A stretch of DNA of 64,000 bases from Falsochrobactrum ovis (GTDB lineage Bacteria; Pseudomonadota; Alphaproteobacteria; Rhizobiales; Rhizobiaceae), in contig NZ_QLMK01000014.1 of the NCBI RefSeq assembly GCF_003259955.1, positions 1-64,000 of the forward strand. The letters run 5' to 3'. Of this stretch, positions 39,970 through 48,921 are shown piece after piece (within the stretch, counting starts at the first letter, position 1; each line of letters opens with the position of its first letter). Made by a program: the position numbers and the translations under genes. The notes below the pieces were generated by a model, which ran no database searches, was not told the origin of the DNA, and saw only the letters and a program-made list of their open reading frames with translations.

Positions 39970-40442
39970 TGACACAGACACTTACTGAAGAACTCGGCGG
40001 GGTGGAACGACGTTTCCGCCTCGGCATTGGCGAGCTTCGCCAGTTGCAAGAAAAATGCGATGCTGGCCCCGCAACTATTTTGGGCCGACTAATGTCTATT
40101 CAGCCGCAAGCTTTTGGCCAGAAGCGGCCCAATGCACAAGACTATGAGCTTGGCGCTGACGACCCGGATTATCGTGCGGATTTCAATCTATATAGCTTAT
40201 TGAGGTCTTTCGGTGGCGATTGGCGGGTTGATGATATTCGCGAGCCCATTCGTTTAGGGCTAATTGGAGGGGGGGCAACTCCTACCGATGCCAGCCTGAC
40301 CGTTCTGGCGCACGTCGACAGTCGGCCTTTGCCTGAAAATATCGGACTTGCCGCAGCGATAATCTTAAAGTCACTCTCTTCAGATGAAGGTGACACGCCG
40401 GGGGAGCAGAAAGTGGAGACGACGAAGGAGACGGACGTTTAG
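39969..40442 (+). CDS. Tail assembly protein, GTA gp10-like
   Basis: 157 residues from ATG 39969 (TAATG overlap). RRFRLGIGELRQLQEKCDAG and IREPIRLGLIGGGATPTDAS match the gene-transfer-agent gp10-like family located between tail tube and tape measure; acts as tail assembly chaperone. Confidence 0.8.
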   Translation: MTQTLTEELGGVERRFRLGIGELRQLQEKCDAGPATILGRLMSIQPQAFGQKRPNAQDYELGADDPDYRADFNLYSLLRSFGGDWRVDDIREPIRLGLIGGGATPTDASLTVLAHVDSRPLPENIGLAAAIILKSLSSDEGDTPGEQKVETTKETDV

Positions 40443-40474
40443 TTTTCTCCACATATTATGGGCTAGGAGCAGCG

Positions 40475-40642
40475 ATGGGATTTAGCCCGCGAGAAGTTGA
40501 TACCATGACGCTGTGGGAATTGTCCGTCGCAGCCAGAGGCTGGGCAAAGGCCAATGGAGCAGAAGAAGAGGTTGCTGCGCCATCCTATGAGGAGCATTTG
40601 GCGATGGTCAGGGCGGCGCGTTCGTTGGATATGACCGCTTGA
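40475..40642 (+). CDS. Tail assembly chaperone (Phage_TAC_6-like, 55 aa)
   Basis: ATG 40475 with TAGGAGC upstream. MGFSPREVDTMTLWELSVAA has the TAC_6 pattern (gene-transfer-agent type). Its frame is open upstream to 40394, overlapping the previous gene in the -1 frame, so a frameshift product is conceivable though no good slippery site is visible. Confidence 0.65.
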   Translation: MGFSPREVDTMTLWELSVAARGWAKANGAEEEVAAPSYEEHLAMVRAARSLDMTA

Positions 40643-40682
40643 GGCCGGACGCCGATTGTCCCGGCCATAGATGTTGTGGTGG

Positions 40683-41075
40683 CTATTTAAACGATTCCTG
40701 CATCCGTGCAATGGCGACATCAAGTTCGTATTTGAACTTATCGAGCATATATATGCACGCTTCGCCATTTGATGCGTCATTCGGTGACTTACTGGCATTT
40801 TGATATATGTCATCGAAACGAACAATGGCCTTACTTTTATCTTTATATATTTTCTGAATCGCTGAAATAGTCTGATCGCGATAGATCGACCAAAGATCGC
40901 TGCTCATTGGCGATTGTGCTTTCTCACAGTCAGTCAAGCCATATATCATAACGATTGCAGCTTCATCTGCGGCTCGAATTGCATCCATTGCGCGCTCTAG
41001 CCTTTTATCATCTGCGGCCACAGCTCCTGTCGAGAGTAGCGCGAACGTCGCCAAAATCGCTATTTTTTTCATCAT
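40683..41075 (-). CDS. Secreted hypothetical protein, antisense moron
   Basis: 130 residues from ATG 41075 (or 41072), preceded by GGGGGG. Clear Sec signal peptide (KKIAILATFALLSTGAVAAD), then a helical soluble domain with two Cys (TDCEKAQ, GEACIYML). It is a lone leftward gene between chaperone and tape measure, the typical layout of a lysogeny-expressed cargo gene acting in the periplasm. Family not recognised. Confidence 0.7.
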   Translation of the reverse strand: MMKKIAILATFALLSTGAVAADDKRLERAMDAIRAADEAAIVMIYGLTDCEKAQSPMSSDLWSIYRDQTISAIQKIYKDKSKAIVRFDDIYQNASKSPNDASNGEACIYMLDKFKYELDVAIARMQESFK

Positions 41076-41088
41076 CCCCCCATCTCCA

Positions 41089-41112
41089 AGCTCGCTAACG
41101 CGGGCTTTTTTC
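41089..41112 (+). terminator. Terminator before the tape measure gene
   Basis: 7-bp stem AGCTCGC/GCGGGCT (one T-G pair), TAAC loop, then TTTTTTC. Separates the cargo gene promoter region from late transcription. Confidence 0.65.
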
Positions 41113-41127
41113 TTATCAGGATTTTCT

Positions 41128-44100
41128 ATGGCCGTCACCGTTGAAGAACTCCGTGCTACGTTGCGCATGGAGATGAAGCCTTTTATGCGCGATTTACAGC
41201 AAATGAACGGCGTTAGCGCAAAAGCAGCGAGGCAGGTTGAAGGCACGTGGCGTGCTGCCAATAAGCGGCTTGATAGTATCGGTAAGAACATGGCGCGCAG
41301 TCTTGTCGCGCCCATGGCTGGCATTGGTGCGGTACTTGGCACACGAGAAATAGCAAAATTTGCCGACGAGTGGACCGTTGCAGGCAATAAGATCGCTGCT
41401 GCCAGCGTTGTTGCTGGGCGGCAGGCTCGCACGTTGTCTGAGCTGAATGAAATAGCGCGTGCAACCCGTTCTGGTCTTTCGGAAACTGCCGATCTTTATG
41501 CGAAGCTTTTACGTTCAACCGCTGATGTTGCAAAGTCAGAGCTTGAAGTCGCTAAGGCCACTGAGATTGTCAACAAGGCTTTTAAAGCCGGTGGCGCTGC
41601 CGCCAGTGAGCAGGCGGCTGGTATTTTGCAGCTTGCGCAAGGTCTTGGTTCGGGCATGTTGCAAGGTGACGAACTGCGTTCGGTTCGTGAGAACGCGCCG
41701 TTGCTGGCGCAAGCCATTGCAGATTATTTTGGCACCACAATTGCAGGTTTGAAAGAACTTGGCTCAGAAGGGCAGCTAACCTCCGATAAGATTTTCCAAG
41801 CCATTCTTGCAGCTCAAGGTAGGGTAGAGGGCGCTTTCAAGGCGACAAATTCCACTATCGCCGAAGGCTTCACAATGGTGAATAACGCCATGATCGAATA
41901 TGTCGGCACGGCGGATGCAGGTTATGGCGTTACAAAGCAGCTGGTCGGTGGCCTAACGATACTGGCTGATAATTTTGATAAAACAGCTGACGTGGTGTTG
42001 CAGCTCGCGGGTGTCATCGCCGGAGCGCTCATCGGGCGCTCATTGTTGAAAATGATTTCAACTTTGGGGTTGGCTGGCTCAGCTCTAAAAAGATTTATGA
42101 GCGCACTCGCCGCCGCTCGCACGATGGCTGGCCTTGCAACCTCCTTCACAGGACTATCCGCCGCGGCTGGCCCAGTGGGGCTGTTGATCGGTGGAGCGGT
42201 TGCTGGCTCTCTTGCGCTGTATTCTTCGAATGCTGCCGCTGCTTCTACTCAATCACAGAAGTTTGAGAAGGAGCTAATCTCTCTGGGTCTTCTGGCCCCG
42301 AAGACAGCAAAAGGAATTGATGACGCCGCCAATGCAATAGAAAACCTTGGTAAGGCAAATACGGCGCAGAAGATTCGCTCTATCGCAGATGAATTGCGAA
42401 GATTGCAAACTGGCGACAGCTTTGGGGGGGCTGGAGATGAATTATCCTCTATCGCATCTTCGGCGCGCTCAGGCGGGCTGAAGCGGCTGTTTGATGATGA
42501 TGCGGACCGTAAGGCTCGCGCTTCCATCATCGAAATGATCAACGAGCTGCAGAGCATGCAGATCGCTACGGATGAAGTAAGGCGGCGCCTTGACCTTATC
42601 CGAACAACACCTATCAGCGATGCAGTTAAAGAAATGGCTGACACGCTGGATTATACGACGCGAAAAATTGAAGCGCTCCAGACTCAGTCATATCAGCTCG
42701 GTGTCATGCCGGGGATGCAGCAGGCGCAAGACGATATTAACGCGGTCATCAATGATTTAGATCGTCTTGAAAAAAGAGAAATAATCACCTCTGAGCAACG
42801 TAAAAATCTCGAAAGCGCACTCGTAAAGCTGCGTGACACAGGTGAAGGTGCCGACGAGGCCCGTAAGGCGTTAGCGTCGATTGACGGTATAAGTTTCAGC
42901 ACAACTCTTGTTGGCCTTGATAGTCTTATCGGACGAGTATCCACTTTGTTTACTCAGGCGGATTTGGCAGCTAAGGCCTTGGGCCAGACTAGCCGGCTGG
43001 GTTCGTCTTCATTTAGCCGCGGTGGCAGTACCGTAGCCCGCCAAGAGCGACTGGAACGGCAGCGTAAAGACGCAGAATATGTTGCCAACGCTAAACAGCG
43101 AGCAGCTCTTAGTAAGGCGCAATATGATCTAGAGAATAAGATAGCTCAGGTTCGATCACGATCTGAAAAGGATGGACGCAAACTTACTGACGCGCAGATT
43201 AAGGAAATAGCCCAAGCAGAGCTTGCAGGTGATGCCGCCCGTTCTGCTGAGGGCAGGGCCCCGGCAAAACCGAAGCGCGAACGAGTTGATGAATACGAGC
43301 GCTTAACCCGATCCATTGCCGACCGAACTGCGGCAATGATCGCAGAGACTGAAGCGCAGCGACAGCTCAATCCTTTGATTGAGGATTATGATTACGCGAT
43401 TGAGAAGGCGAGAGCCACGCAAGAGCTACTGAACGCGGCTGAAAAAGCAGGCATTGAAATCAATCCAGCGTTGCGAGCTGAAGTTGCTAGGACCGCAGAA
43501 CAATGGGCTTTGGCAACGATGGAGGCCAACCAGCTTGCAGAGGCTCATGATGAATTGCGCCAGAAGGCGGAAGAATGGCGGGATACCGAGCAGGGTGCGT
43601 TCAAGGGTCTGGTTAGTGATTTGGCAGCGGGCAAGAGCGCGGTCGAAGCCCTAACTGATGCGGTCCAGAAACTCATTGATAAACTTTTGGATATGGCGTT
43701 GACCGACTTGTTTGACGGGGCTTTCGGCAAGTCAGGCAGTTTATTTGGCGGAATCTTAGGTCTAAGGGACGGCGGTGTCGTAAAGGCAGCTTCTGGCGGA
43801 TATATCCGCGGCCCCGGCGGCCCGCGCACTGACAGCATTCCTGCCATGCTTTCCAATGGGGAATATGTGGTCAATGCTGCTGCAACCAAGCAGTTCAAGC
43901 CGCTTTTAGATCGTATCAATTCGGGCGGTATGGCGCTTGCTGGTGGCGGAATGGCTGCGCTGCGAGCGCCGACCATGCCTGTATTGAGCGGTATTCAGCG
44001 ACAGACAACGGTTGAATCCGCTCCACAGATCAACATCAATATCGCGAGCGCAAGCGGTGACGATTATATCCGCGCTGTCGTGAGTGACGGGGTGAACCAA

Positions 44101-44184
44101 GGCCTGCGCCAGTATGACAAGTCCGGGGCCATGCGATTTGCGCGAGACAGTAAGCAGGCAGCGAGAAGGGGTTTGGTGCGATGA
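41128..44184 (+). CDS. Tail tape measure protein
   Basis: 1018 residues. N-terminal tape-measure domain (RTLSELNEIARATRSGLSET, LAQGLGSGMLQGDELRSVRE), membrane-prone Ala/Gly-rich helices around 285-380, long coiled coils, and a C-terminal GGFVMPGG-like end (SGGYIRGPGGPRTDSIPAML, SNGEYVVNAAATKQF). Determines tail length and helps DNA entry. Confidence 0.95.
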   Translation: MAVTVEELRATLRMEMKPFMRDLQQMNGVSAKAARQVEGTWRAANKRLDSIGKNMARSLVAPMAGIGAVLGTREIAKFADEWTVAGNKIAAASVVAGRQARTLSELNEIARATRSGLSETADLYAKLLRSTADVAKSELEVAKATEIVNKAFKAGGAAASEQAAGILQLAQGLGSGMLQGDELRSVRENAPLLAQAIADYFGTTIAGLKELGSEGQLTSDKIFQAILAAQGRVEGAFKATNSTIAEGFTMVNNAMIEYVGTADAGYGVTKQLVGGLTILADNFDKTADVVLQLAGVIAGALIGRSLLKMISTLGLAGSALKRFMSALAAARTMAGLATSFTGLSAAAGPVGLLIGGAVAGSLALYSSNAAAASTQSQKFEKELISLGLLAPKTAKGIDDAANAIENLGKANTAQKIRSIADELRRLQTGDSFGGAGDELSSIASSARSGGLKRLFDDDADRKARASIIEMINELQSMQIATDEVRRRLDLIRTTPISDAVKEMADTLDYTTRKIEALQTQSYQLGVMPGMQQAQDDINAVINDLDRLEKREIITSEQRKNLESALVKLRDTGEGADEARKALASIDGISFSTTLVGLDSLIGRVSTLFTQADLAAKALGQTSRLGSSSFSRGGSTVARQERLERQRKDAEYVANAKQRAALSKAQYDLENKIAQVRSRSEKDGRKLTDAQIKEIAQAELAGDAARSAEGRAPAKPKRERVDEYERLTRSIADRTAAMIAETEAQRQLNPLIEDYDYAIEKARATQELLNAAEKAGIEINPALRAEVARTAEQWALATMEANQLAEAHDELRQKAEEWRDTEQGAFKGLVSDLAAGKSAVEALTDAVQKLIDKLLDMALTDLFDGAFGKSGSLFGGILGLRDGGVVKAASGGYIRGPGGPRTDSIPAMLSNGEYVVNAAATKQFKPLLDRINSGGMALAGGGMAALRAPTMPVLSGIQRQTTVESAPQININIASASGDDYIRAVVSDGVNQGLRQYDKSGAMRFARDSKQAARRGLVR

Positions 44185-44792
44185 TCGAACTTCCATCTAA
44201 TATCCGCTTCGTTCCTTCCTATCCGCAGCTTGTCGTGCCGGTCAGTCAGACCAAATATGGCAACCGCGCAATTTCGACGGTGGAGTTCGCAGATCCTTAT
44301 CGCACTGTGGATATGGAAACGCTGCCAATGAAGGCCAGTGAGGCGGTACAGCTTCAAGCTTTCATCGCCGCGGCGCGTGGTGGTATGGGGACCATTATCT
44401 ATTGTCCCACTCATATTTGTATCCCGCGTGCATATTGGGGCGATGCCAACAATTCGCATCTGTCGGGTTCGCCGTCACGCGGAACGGTGACCAATGGATA
44501 TACGGTCCAGTTAACGGGCGTCGTGCCTGGTCTGCAACTGATGGCCGGTGACTTGTTCTCGCTCAAAAGCGGGGACTATCGGCAAATGCTGCAGGTCGTG
44601 ACGGGTGCGACGGCTGTCAGCACCACTCTGACTGTCACGGTTGATCAGCCGATTGCTTCCTATATTGCGCTTGGCGCGACTGTTCGGCTTAGGCAGCCTG
44701 AAATGAACACACGGCTTGTCAAAGACAGTTTCCAGATGGGTAAAGGGCCGCGTCCTGTTGCTTCGTTTCAATTGATTGAGGTGCCGAAATGA
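44181..44792 (+). CDS. Distal tail / tail tip component
   Basis: 203 residues, beta-rich, start overlaps the tape measure stop. Placement right after the tape measure suggests a distal tail protein; the sequence family is not certain (GTIIYCPTHICIPRAYWGDA). Confidence 0.6.
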   Translation: MIELPSNIRFVPSYPQLVVPVSQTKYGNRAISTVEFADPYRTVDMETLPMKASEAVQLQAFIAAARGGMGTIIYCPTHICIPRAYWGDANNSHLSGSPSRGTVTNGYTVQLTGVVPGLQLMAGDLFSLKSGDYRQMLQVVTGATAVSTTLTVTVDQPIASYIALGATVRLRQPEMNTRLVKDSFQMGKGPRPVASFQLIEVPK

Positions 44793-44947
44793 ATAAAGAC
44801 ATCGTTATGAATAAGAAAGAAAAGGCGGAGATGGCTCCGCCAGTTGTAACGGTTTATGGTGCCGTAATATCCAGGATCCCTGTTTATGATCCCCGCAAGG
44901 AAGATTACGCCGCCTTTGTTAAGAGGGTTTCGCAATCATCTCGTTGA
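44789..44947 (+). CDS. Small hypothetical protein (52 aa)
   Basis: ATG 44789 overlaps the upstream stop. Contains VVTVYGAVISRIPVYDPRKE. Its DNA holds a 7-bp hairpin GGCGGAG/CTCCGCC (44824-44841), and its end overlaps a convergent leftward gene by 29 bp. Confidence 0.45.
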   Translation: MNKDIVMNKKEKAEMAPPVVTVYGAVISRIPVYDPRKEDYAAFVKRVSQSSR

Positions 44948-45245
44948 TGGTGTTGGCAATTCTATTTATTTCACCAGCAGGCATCGCTATGGAGAATAGC
45001 GTTTTACCAAACATAAGTTGAATGCGAGGCTCATTGCTTTCTCGGTCAAATTCCACTGACACACCCGTGGGGTGAAGAATAGCGCCTCCTTCTGGTATTG
45101 CATCGCCACTCTGTTGGGCTTGTTTGGACGTCTGCCACAGAATATGCGATATGAATGCTGCAACTGTGGCTGATGCAATCGTTTCAGTTTTGCCGTCGAT
45201 ATGTATCCGCACGTCGCCGTTGGCTAATGCTCTGGTGTCAATCAT
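44919..45245 (-). CDS. Hypothetical protein, antisense within the tail module
   Basis: 108 residues from ATG 45245 with a strong GGGAGG RBS. Regular alternating strands (GDVRIHIDGKTETIASATVA; GVSVEFDRESNEPRIQLMFG) suggest a small beta domain. Second leftward gene in the late region; probably independent cargo. Family unknown. Confidence 0.6.
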   Translation of the reverse strand: MIDTRALANGDVRIHIDGKTETIASATVAAFISHILWQTSKQAQQSGDAIPEGGAILHPTGVSVEFDRESNEPRIQLMFGKTLFSIAMPAGEINRIANTINEMIAKPS

Positions 45246-45329
45246 CCCATGCCTCCCGTTTTTGTTAACGCGAGCATCAAATCTCAAATTCAACCAAGAG
45301 TCGATAACTCCCATTAATTAGGAGACCAC

Positions 45330-45896
45330 ATGGCTTTCCCCACGCGCTTGCAAACCTTGCTGGCCGAGGGGCGCATTGTTGTGCGCTCGCTTGGCGATTT
45401 CCAGTTCGGAACTGGCACCTGGTACATTTGGAACGGCTCATCAAATCTGGTCTGGAACGGCAACACCTACATTCCCAACCAGCTTATTGAGATTGAAGAG
45501 CCTCCGTATCAGATGGGCGACGAAGCGTTACCGATCACCATTACAATGCCGACCGCTGCGGATTACGGCATAACGCCTGATACGCTCGCCCAGATTGAAA
45601 GCGTTGATTATAAAGGCCGGACGGTCATTTTGTATGACGCCTATTTCGACCCGGACACGCGCGAGTTATTGCACGTCGAACCGATGTATCGCGGTTATAT
45701 CGATACGATCGATCATGTGATTGATGGCGGCGAGATGGTTCTGAAAGCCAATATCGAAACATCCGCGCTGGAAAACCACCGCGATGGTTATCGCACCGCA
45801 TCGCATGAAGATCAGCAGCTTATCTCGCCGGGTGACAAGTTCTTTGAATACGCCTCCATAGTGAAGCGCGAGAATTTCCACATCACAGCACCGTAA
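45330..45896 (+). CDS. Tail protein, DUF2163-like
   Basis: 188 residues with WNGSSNLVWNGNTYIPNQLI, EEPPYQMGDEALPITITMP and YRGYIDTIDHVIDGGEMVLK, the repeated beta layout of DUF2163-type baseplate hub proteins of GTA-like tails. Confidence 0.75.
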   Translation: MAFPTRLQTLLAEGRIVVRSLGDFQFGTGTWYIWNGSSNLVWNGNTYIPNQLIEIEEPPYQMGDEALPITITMPTAADYGITPDTLAQIESVDYKGRTVILYDAYFDPDTRELLHVEPMYRGYIDTIDHVIDGGEMVLKANIETSALENHRDGYRTASHEDQQLISPGDKFFEYASIVKRENFHITAP

Positions 45897-45904
45897 GGAT
45901 TACC

Positions 45905-46297
45905 ATGCGACATCCAGATTGGGAAAAACGCCTCGTGGCTGTCACGGAGGCGCATATAAACACGCCTTTGGTATGGGGAAAGTCTGACTGCCTTTTGACC
46001 GCATCAGACGCCATTGAGGCGGTGTTGGGTGATGATCCAGCGTCAGGAGTGCGCGGCAAGTATAAAAGCAAGACCGGCGCGTATCGACTGATCAAGCAGC
46101 ACGGTTTTGATAATCTGGGTGCCGTTCTCACTGACAGATTTGAGGAAATCCCAACTGCAATGGCGCAGCGTGGTGATGTGGGTATTTTTCAAAACACGGT
46201 TGGTTATTTTTGCGAATATGGTTTCGCCGTGAAGGGCGAGGACGGTTTGCGCTTCCTTCCACGCACCATGGCCGAGCGGGCTTTTAGGGTTTCCTGA
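45905..46297 (+). CDS. NlpC/P60-like tail peptidase (DUF6950)
   Basis: 130 residues. TPLVWGKSDCLLTASDAIEA carries the putative catalytic Cys, followed by QRGDVGIFQN with the expected order. Such proteins sit at the tail tip and cut peptidoglycan during entry. Overlaps the next gene by 1 bp. Confidence 0.75.
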   Translation: MRHPDWEKRLVAVTEAHINTPLVWGKSDCLLTASDAIEAVLGDDPASGVRGKYKSKTGAYRLIKQHGFDNLGAVLTDRFEEIPTAMAQRGDVGIFQNTVGYFCEYGFAVKGEDGLRFLPRTMAERAFRVS

Positions 46298-48921
46298 TGA
46301 AATATTTTCTGGCGGTTTTATTCGCGCTGCTGGCAGGGCCTGCAGCGGCGGATCCTGTTTCTATTGTCACAGGTATTGTCGGCATAGGCTCGTGGCTGTT
46401 TGGCGGTACGGTTCTGGCGAACATTGTTTCAGTCGGGCTTCTGGTTGCGGCGAAATACGCGCTGACCTCGATCTTCCAGAAAACACCGAAATCATCAGCC
46501 TCTGCGACAGACACCAAATATGGAGAAAATCTCGTCCGCGAGGTCGGACTTGGTGTCTTTGGCACGATGGGCCATCACGTCTATCGAAATGCCTTCGGTA
46601 AAGGCAACCGGATGGTGCAGGACGTGTTTAAGCTTTCTGACTTTCGTTGTGTCGAGCTTTTGCGCGTTCAAATGGATGGCGAATGGAAAAACCTTAACTC
46701 AATTGAAGAAACCTATGGCCGTAAACTCCTTGGCGTACACAAGGGCGGTGAAGTTTGGGTTCGGTTTTATCAAGGTACGCTGGATCAGGCCGCAGACACA
46801 CAACTGATTGTAAACTCCAATCCTGCTGGGCGATGGACCTCTGATCACCGTGGGGCAGGGATCTGCTATGTCGTGGTCACGTCACGAATGGAAGCTGATA
46901 ATCTAACATCGCCGCCAAGCCTGATGTTTGAGGTCAAAGGTGCTCCATTATATGACCCGCGTAAAGATAGCACTGTTGGCGGATCCGGCTCACATCGATG
47001 GAATGATCAGGACACATGGGAGTTTTCTGATAACCCTGCTGTGATGATGTATAATCTGGAGCGCGGTCTTTATAGCGGTTCAGAGAAGATCGTGGGGCGC
47101 GGGGTGGCCGCTAGCCGACTGCCTTTGTCGGAATGGTTTACCGCGATGAACATCTGCGATGAAATCATGCCCGATGGCGGTAAGCGTTATAGGGCGGCTC
47201 TCATTGCGTCTTCTGGCGATAGCGTAACGCATGAAACCAATATGACGCCGTTGCGTGAGGCTTGTGCCGGCTCTTGGATCGAAGCGGTTGCGGGAGAATA
47301 TCCGATTGCTGGGGCTAATCAGGCAATCGTTGCAACAATCACTGACGACGATATCGCATGGGAAAAATCATTTCAGCTATCATTGTCGCGAACACGCAGT
47401 GAGCTCGTGAATACGGTCGCAGCTTCCTATGTAAGCCCCGACTTGTTTTATGAGACGACCTCGCTGACGACACGCGTTGATGCTGCAGCATTAGCCCAGG
47501 ATCGCGAGCGGTTGGCTTCAAAGGTCGATTACACAGCCGTCACGGATCCGCGTGTCGGTGACCGTCTCGCTGATATCGCAATCCGCGCCTCCCGCTATCA
47601 GGCGAGCGGCAGTTTTACGGTTCATCCAAAGTTCCTCGGTCTGCAGGTTGGCCAATGGGCTCAATGGGTGTCGGCTCGTTATAATCGCACGATCAAATTT
47701 CAGGTTCATTCGAAATCGCTCGGCGCAATGGGCAGCGACGGCGTTCGCGATGTCTCTATCTCTTGGCAAGAGGTGGGTGAGGGCATCTTTGACCCTACGG
47801 CATATGAGACAAATCCACCGGTCCCAACACCGAATGGTGAACCAGATTATCTTGCTGAGGTTCAAGGCTTCGCTGCTATTCCTAACCTCGTTATTAGCGA
47901 CGACAGTGGTCAGGAGCACCCGGGTATTCGACTTTTTTGGGATGCAATAGACGACATAACTGTCGAAGGTGTAGATATACAATATTGGCCCGACAATGAC
48001 CCGTCACAGGTGTTCTCGGACTTCGTCACAAAAGATGTAACGGTCAAGCAGATCGTCAATGGCTTGACCAGCCTTTCAGAATGGTGGGTTAGAACAAGGC
48101 TCAGGGTGGCTTCTGGTACGCGGCCTGTTGCTTGGTCTGATGCGGTATCGGTCGTCACGCTTGACGCACGTAGCGAAGAAAGCCCTGTCGATTATGGGCA
48201 GCTCGATAATGATTTAGCGGAATTGGTCAACTGGATTACAGATGATCGGCGCGAACTCATTCGGCAAGCTCAGGAGCAGGCGACGCTTACCGCCGATGCG
48301 GCGCTTGGGGCTTATGCCGACAGACAGGCAATCCGACGTGAACTTTCCAGCACATTCGGCACAGCCCGCGCGACATGGCGTGAAGATATCTATGTTGCTA
48401 CAGGCCCTGATAGCGCAATAGCACAGCAACTGGTCCAGCTTGATGCCAGCCTTGGGAATAAGGCTGATGCAAATACGGTCACGCTTTTACAAAGCCGTGT
48501 GGATGGCTTCGAAGAAGAAATCAATGCGGTTTCTAACGCTTTGACCGAAGTCAACGCCTCGGTCGATGGCACCGTAGCAAATGCTGCATGGCGCATGACG
48601 GCGAGCGCGGGGAGCGGCGGATATACCAGCCGCATCTCCGCTTTTGCCCGCGTCGGAAACGGGGATGCCTGGAAACAAGCGGGTTGGTTCGTCAATGTCA
48701 GTCCGACGCACAGCCAATTGGTTTTAATGGCGGACCAAGTGGCGATTGCCGACACATCTGATCCTGACAATACTACCTATCCTTTTGTATCCCAGGGCGG
48801 ATCAATTTACATGGAGAGCGTGCGTCTTGGCACGTTGAAGTTCGATCGTCTGCAGTCGAACAATAACAAGCTCGACATTCGTGGCGATGGCAATAACGCA
48901 TATATACGGTTGTTTGTCTGA
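46297..48921 (+). CDS. Tail tip / host-specificity protein (J-like)
   Basis: 874 residues. Signal-like hydrophobic N-terminus (MKYFLAVLFALLAGPAAAD) and a second membrane-like segment, as in GTA gp15-type proteins, then beta domains, fibronectin-like regions and a C-terminal part with coiled coil (DANTVTLLQSRVDGFEEEIN) and trimeric-fibre character. Likely central fibre and receptor contact. Confidence 0.85.
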   Translation: MKYFLAVLFALLAGPAAADPVSIVTGIVGIGSWLFGGTVLANIVSVGLLVAAKYALTSIFQKTPKSSASATDTKYGENLVREVGLGVFGTMGHHVYRNAFGKGNRMVQDVFKLSDFRCVELLRVQMDGEWKNLNSIEETYGRKLLGVHKGGEVWVRFYQGTLDQAADTQLIVNSNPAGRWTSDHRGAGICYVVVTSRMEADNLTSPPSLMFEVKGAPLYDPRKDSTVGGSGSHRWNDQDTWEFSDNPAVMMYNLERGLYSGSEKIVGRGVAASRLPLSEWFTAMNICDEIMPDGGKRYRAALIASSGDSVTHETNMTPLREACAGSWIEAVAGEYPIAGANQAIVATITDDDIAWEKSFQLSLSRTRSELVNTVAASYVSPDLFYETTSLTTRVDAAALAQDRERLASKVDYTAVTDPRVGDRLADIAIRASRYQASGSFTVHPKFLGLQVGQWAQWVSARYNRTIKFQVHSKSLGAMGSDGVRDVSISWQEVGEGIFDPTAYETNPPVPTPNGEPDYLAEVQGFAAIPNLVISDDSGQEHPGIRLFWDAIDDITVEGVDIQYWPDNDPSQVFSDFVTKDVTVKQIVNGLTSLSEWWVRTRLRVASGTRPVAWSDAVSVVTLDARSEESPVDYGQLDNDLAELVNWITDDRRELIRQAQEQATLTADAALGAYADRQAIRRELSSTFGTARATWREDIYVATGPDSAIAQQLVQLDASLGNKADANTVTLLQSRVDGFEEEINAVSNALTEVNASVDGTVANAAWRMTASAGSGGYTSRISAFARVGNGDAWKQAGWFVNVSPTHSQLVLMADQVAIADTSDPDNTTYPFVSQGGSIYMESVRLGTLKFDRLQSNNNKLDIRGDGNNAYIRLFV

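Noticed and set aside
40394-40475. Programmed frameshift between the two tail chaperone genes
   Set aside because: The -1 frame is open but no X-XXY-YYZ heptamer is visible and the second gene has its own RBS and start.
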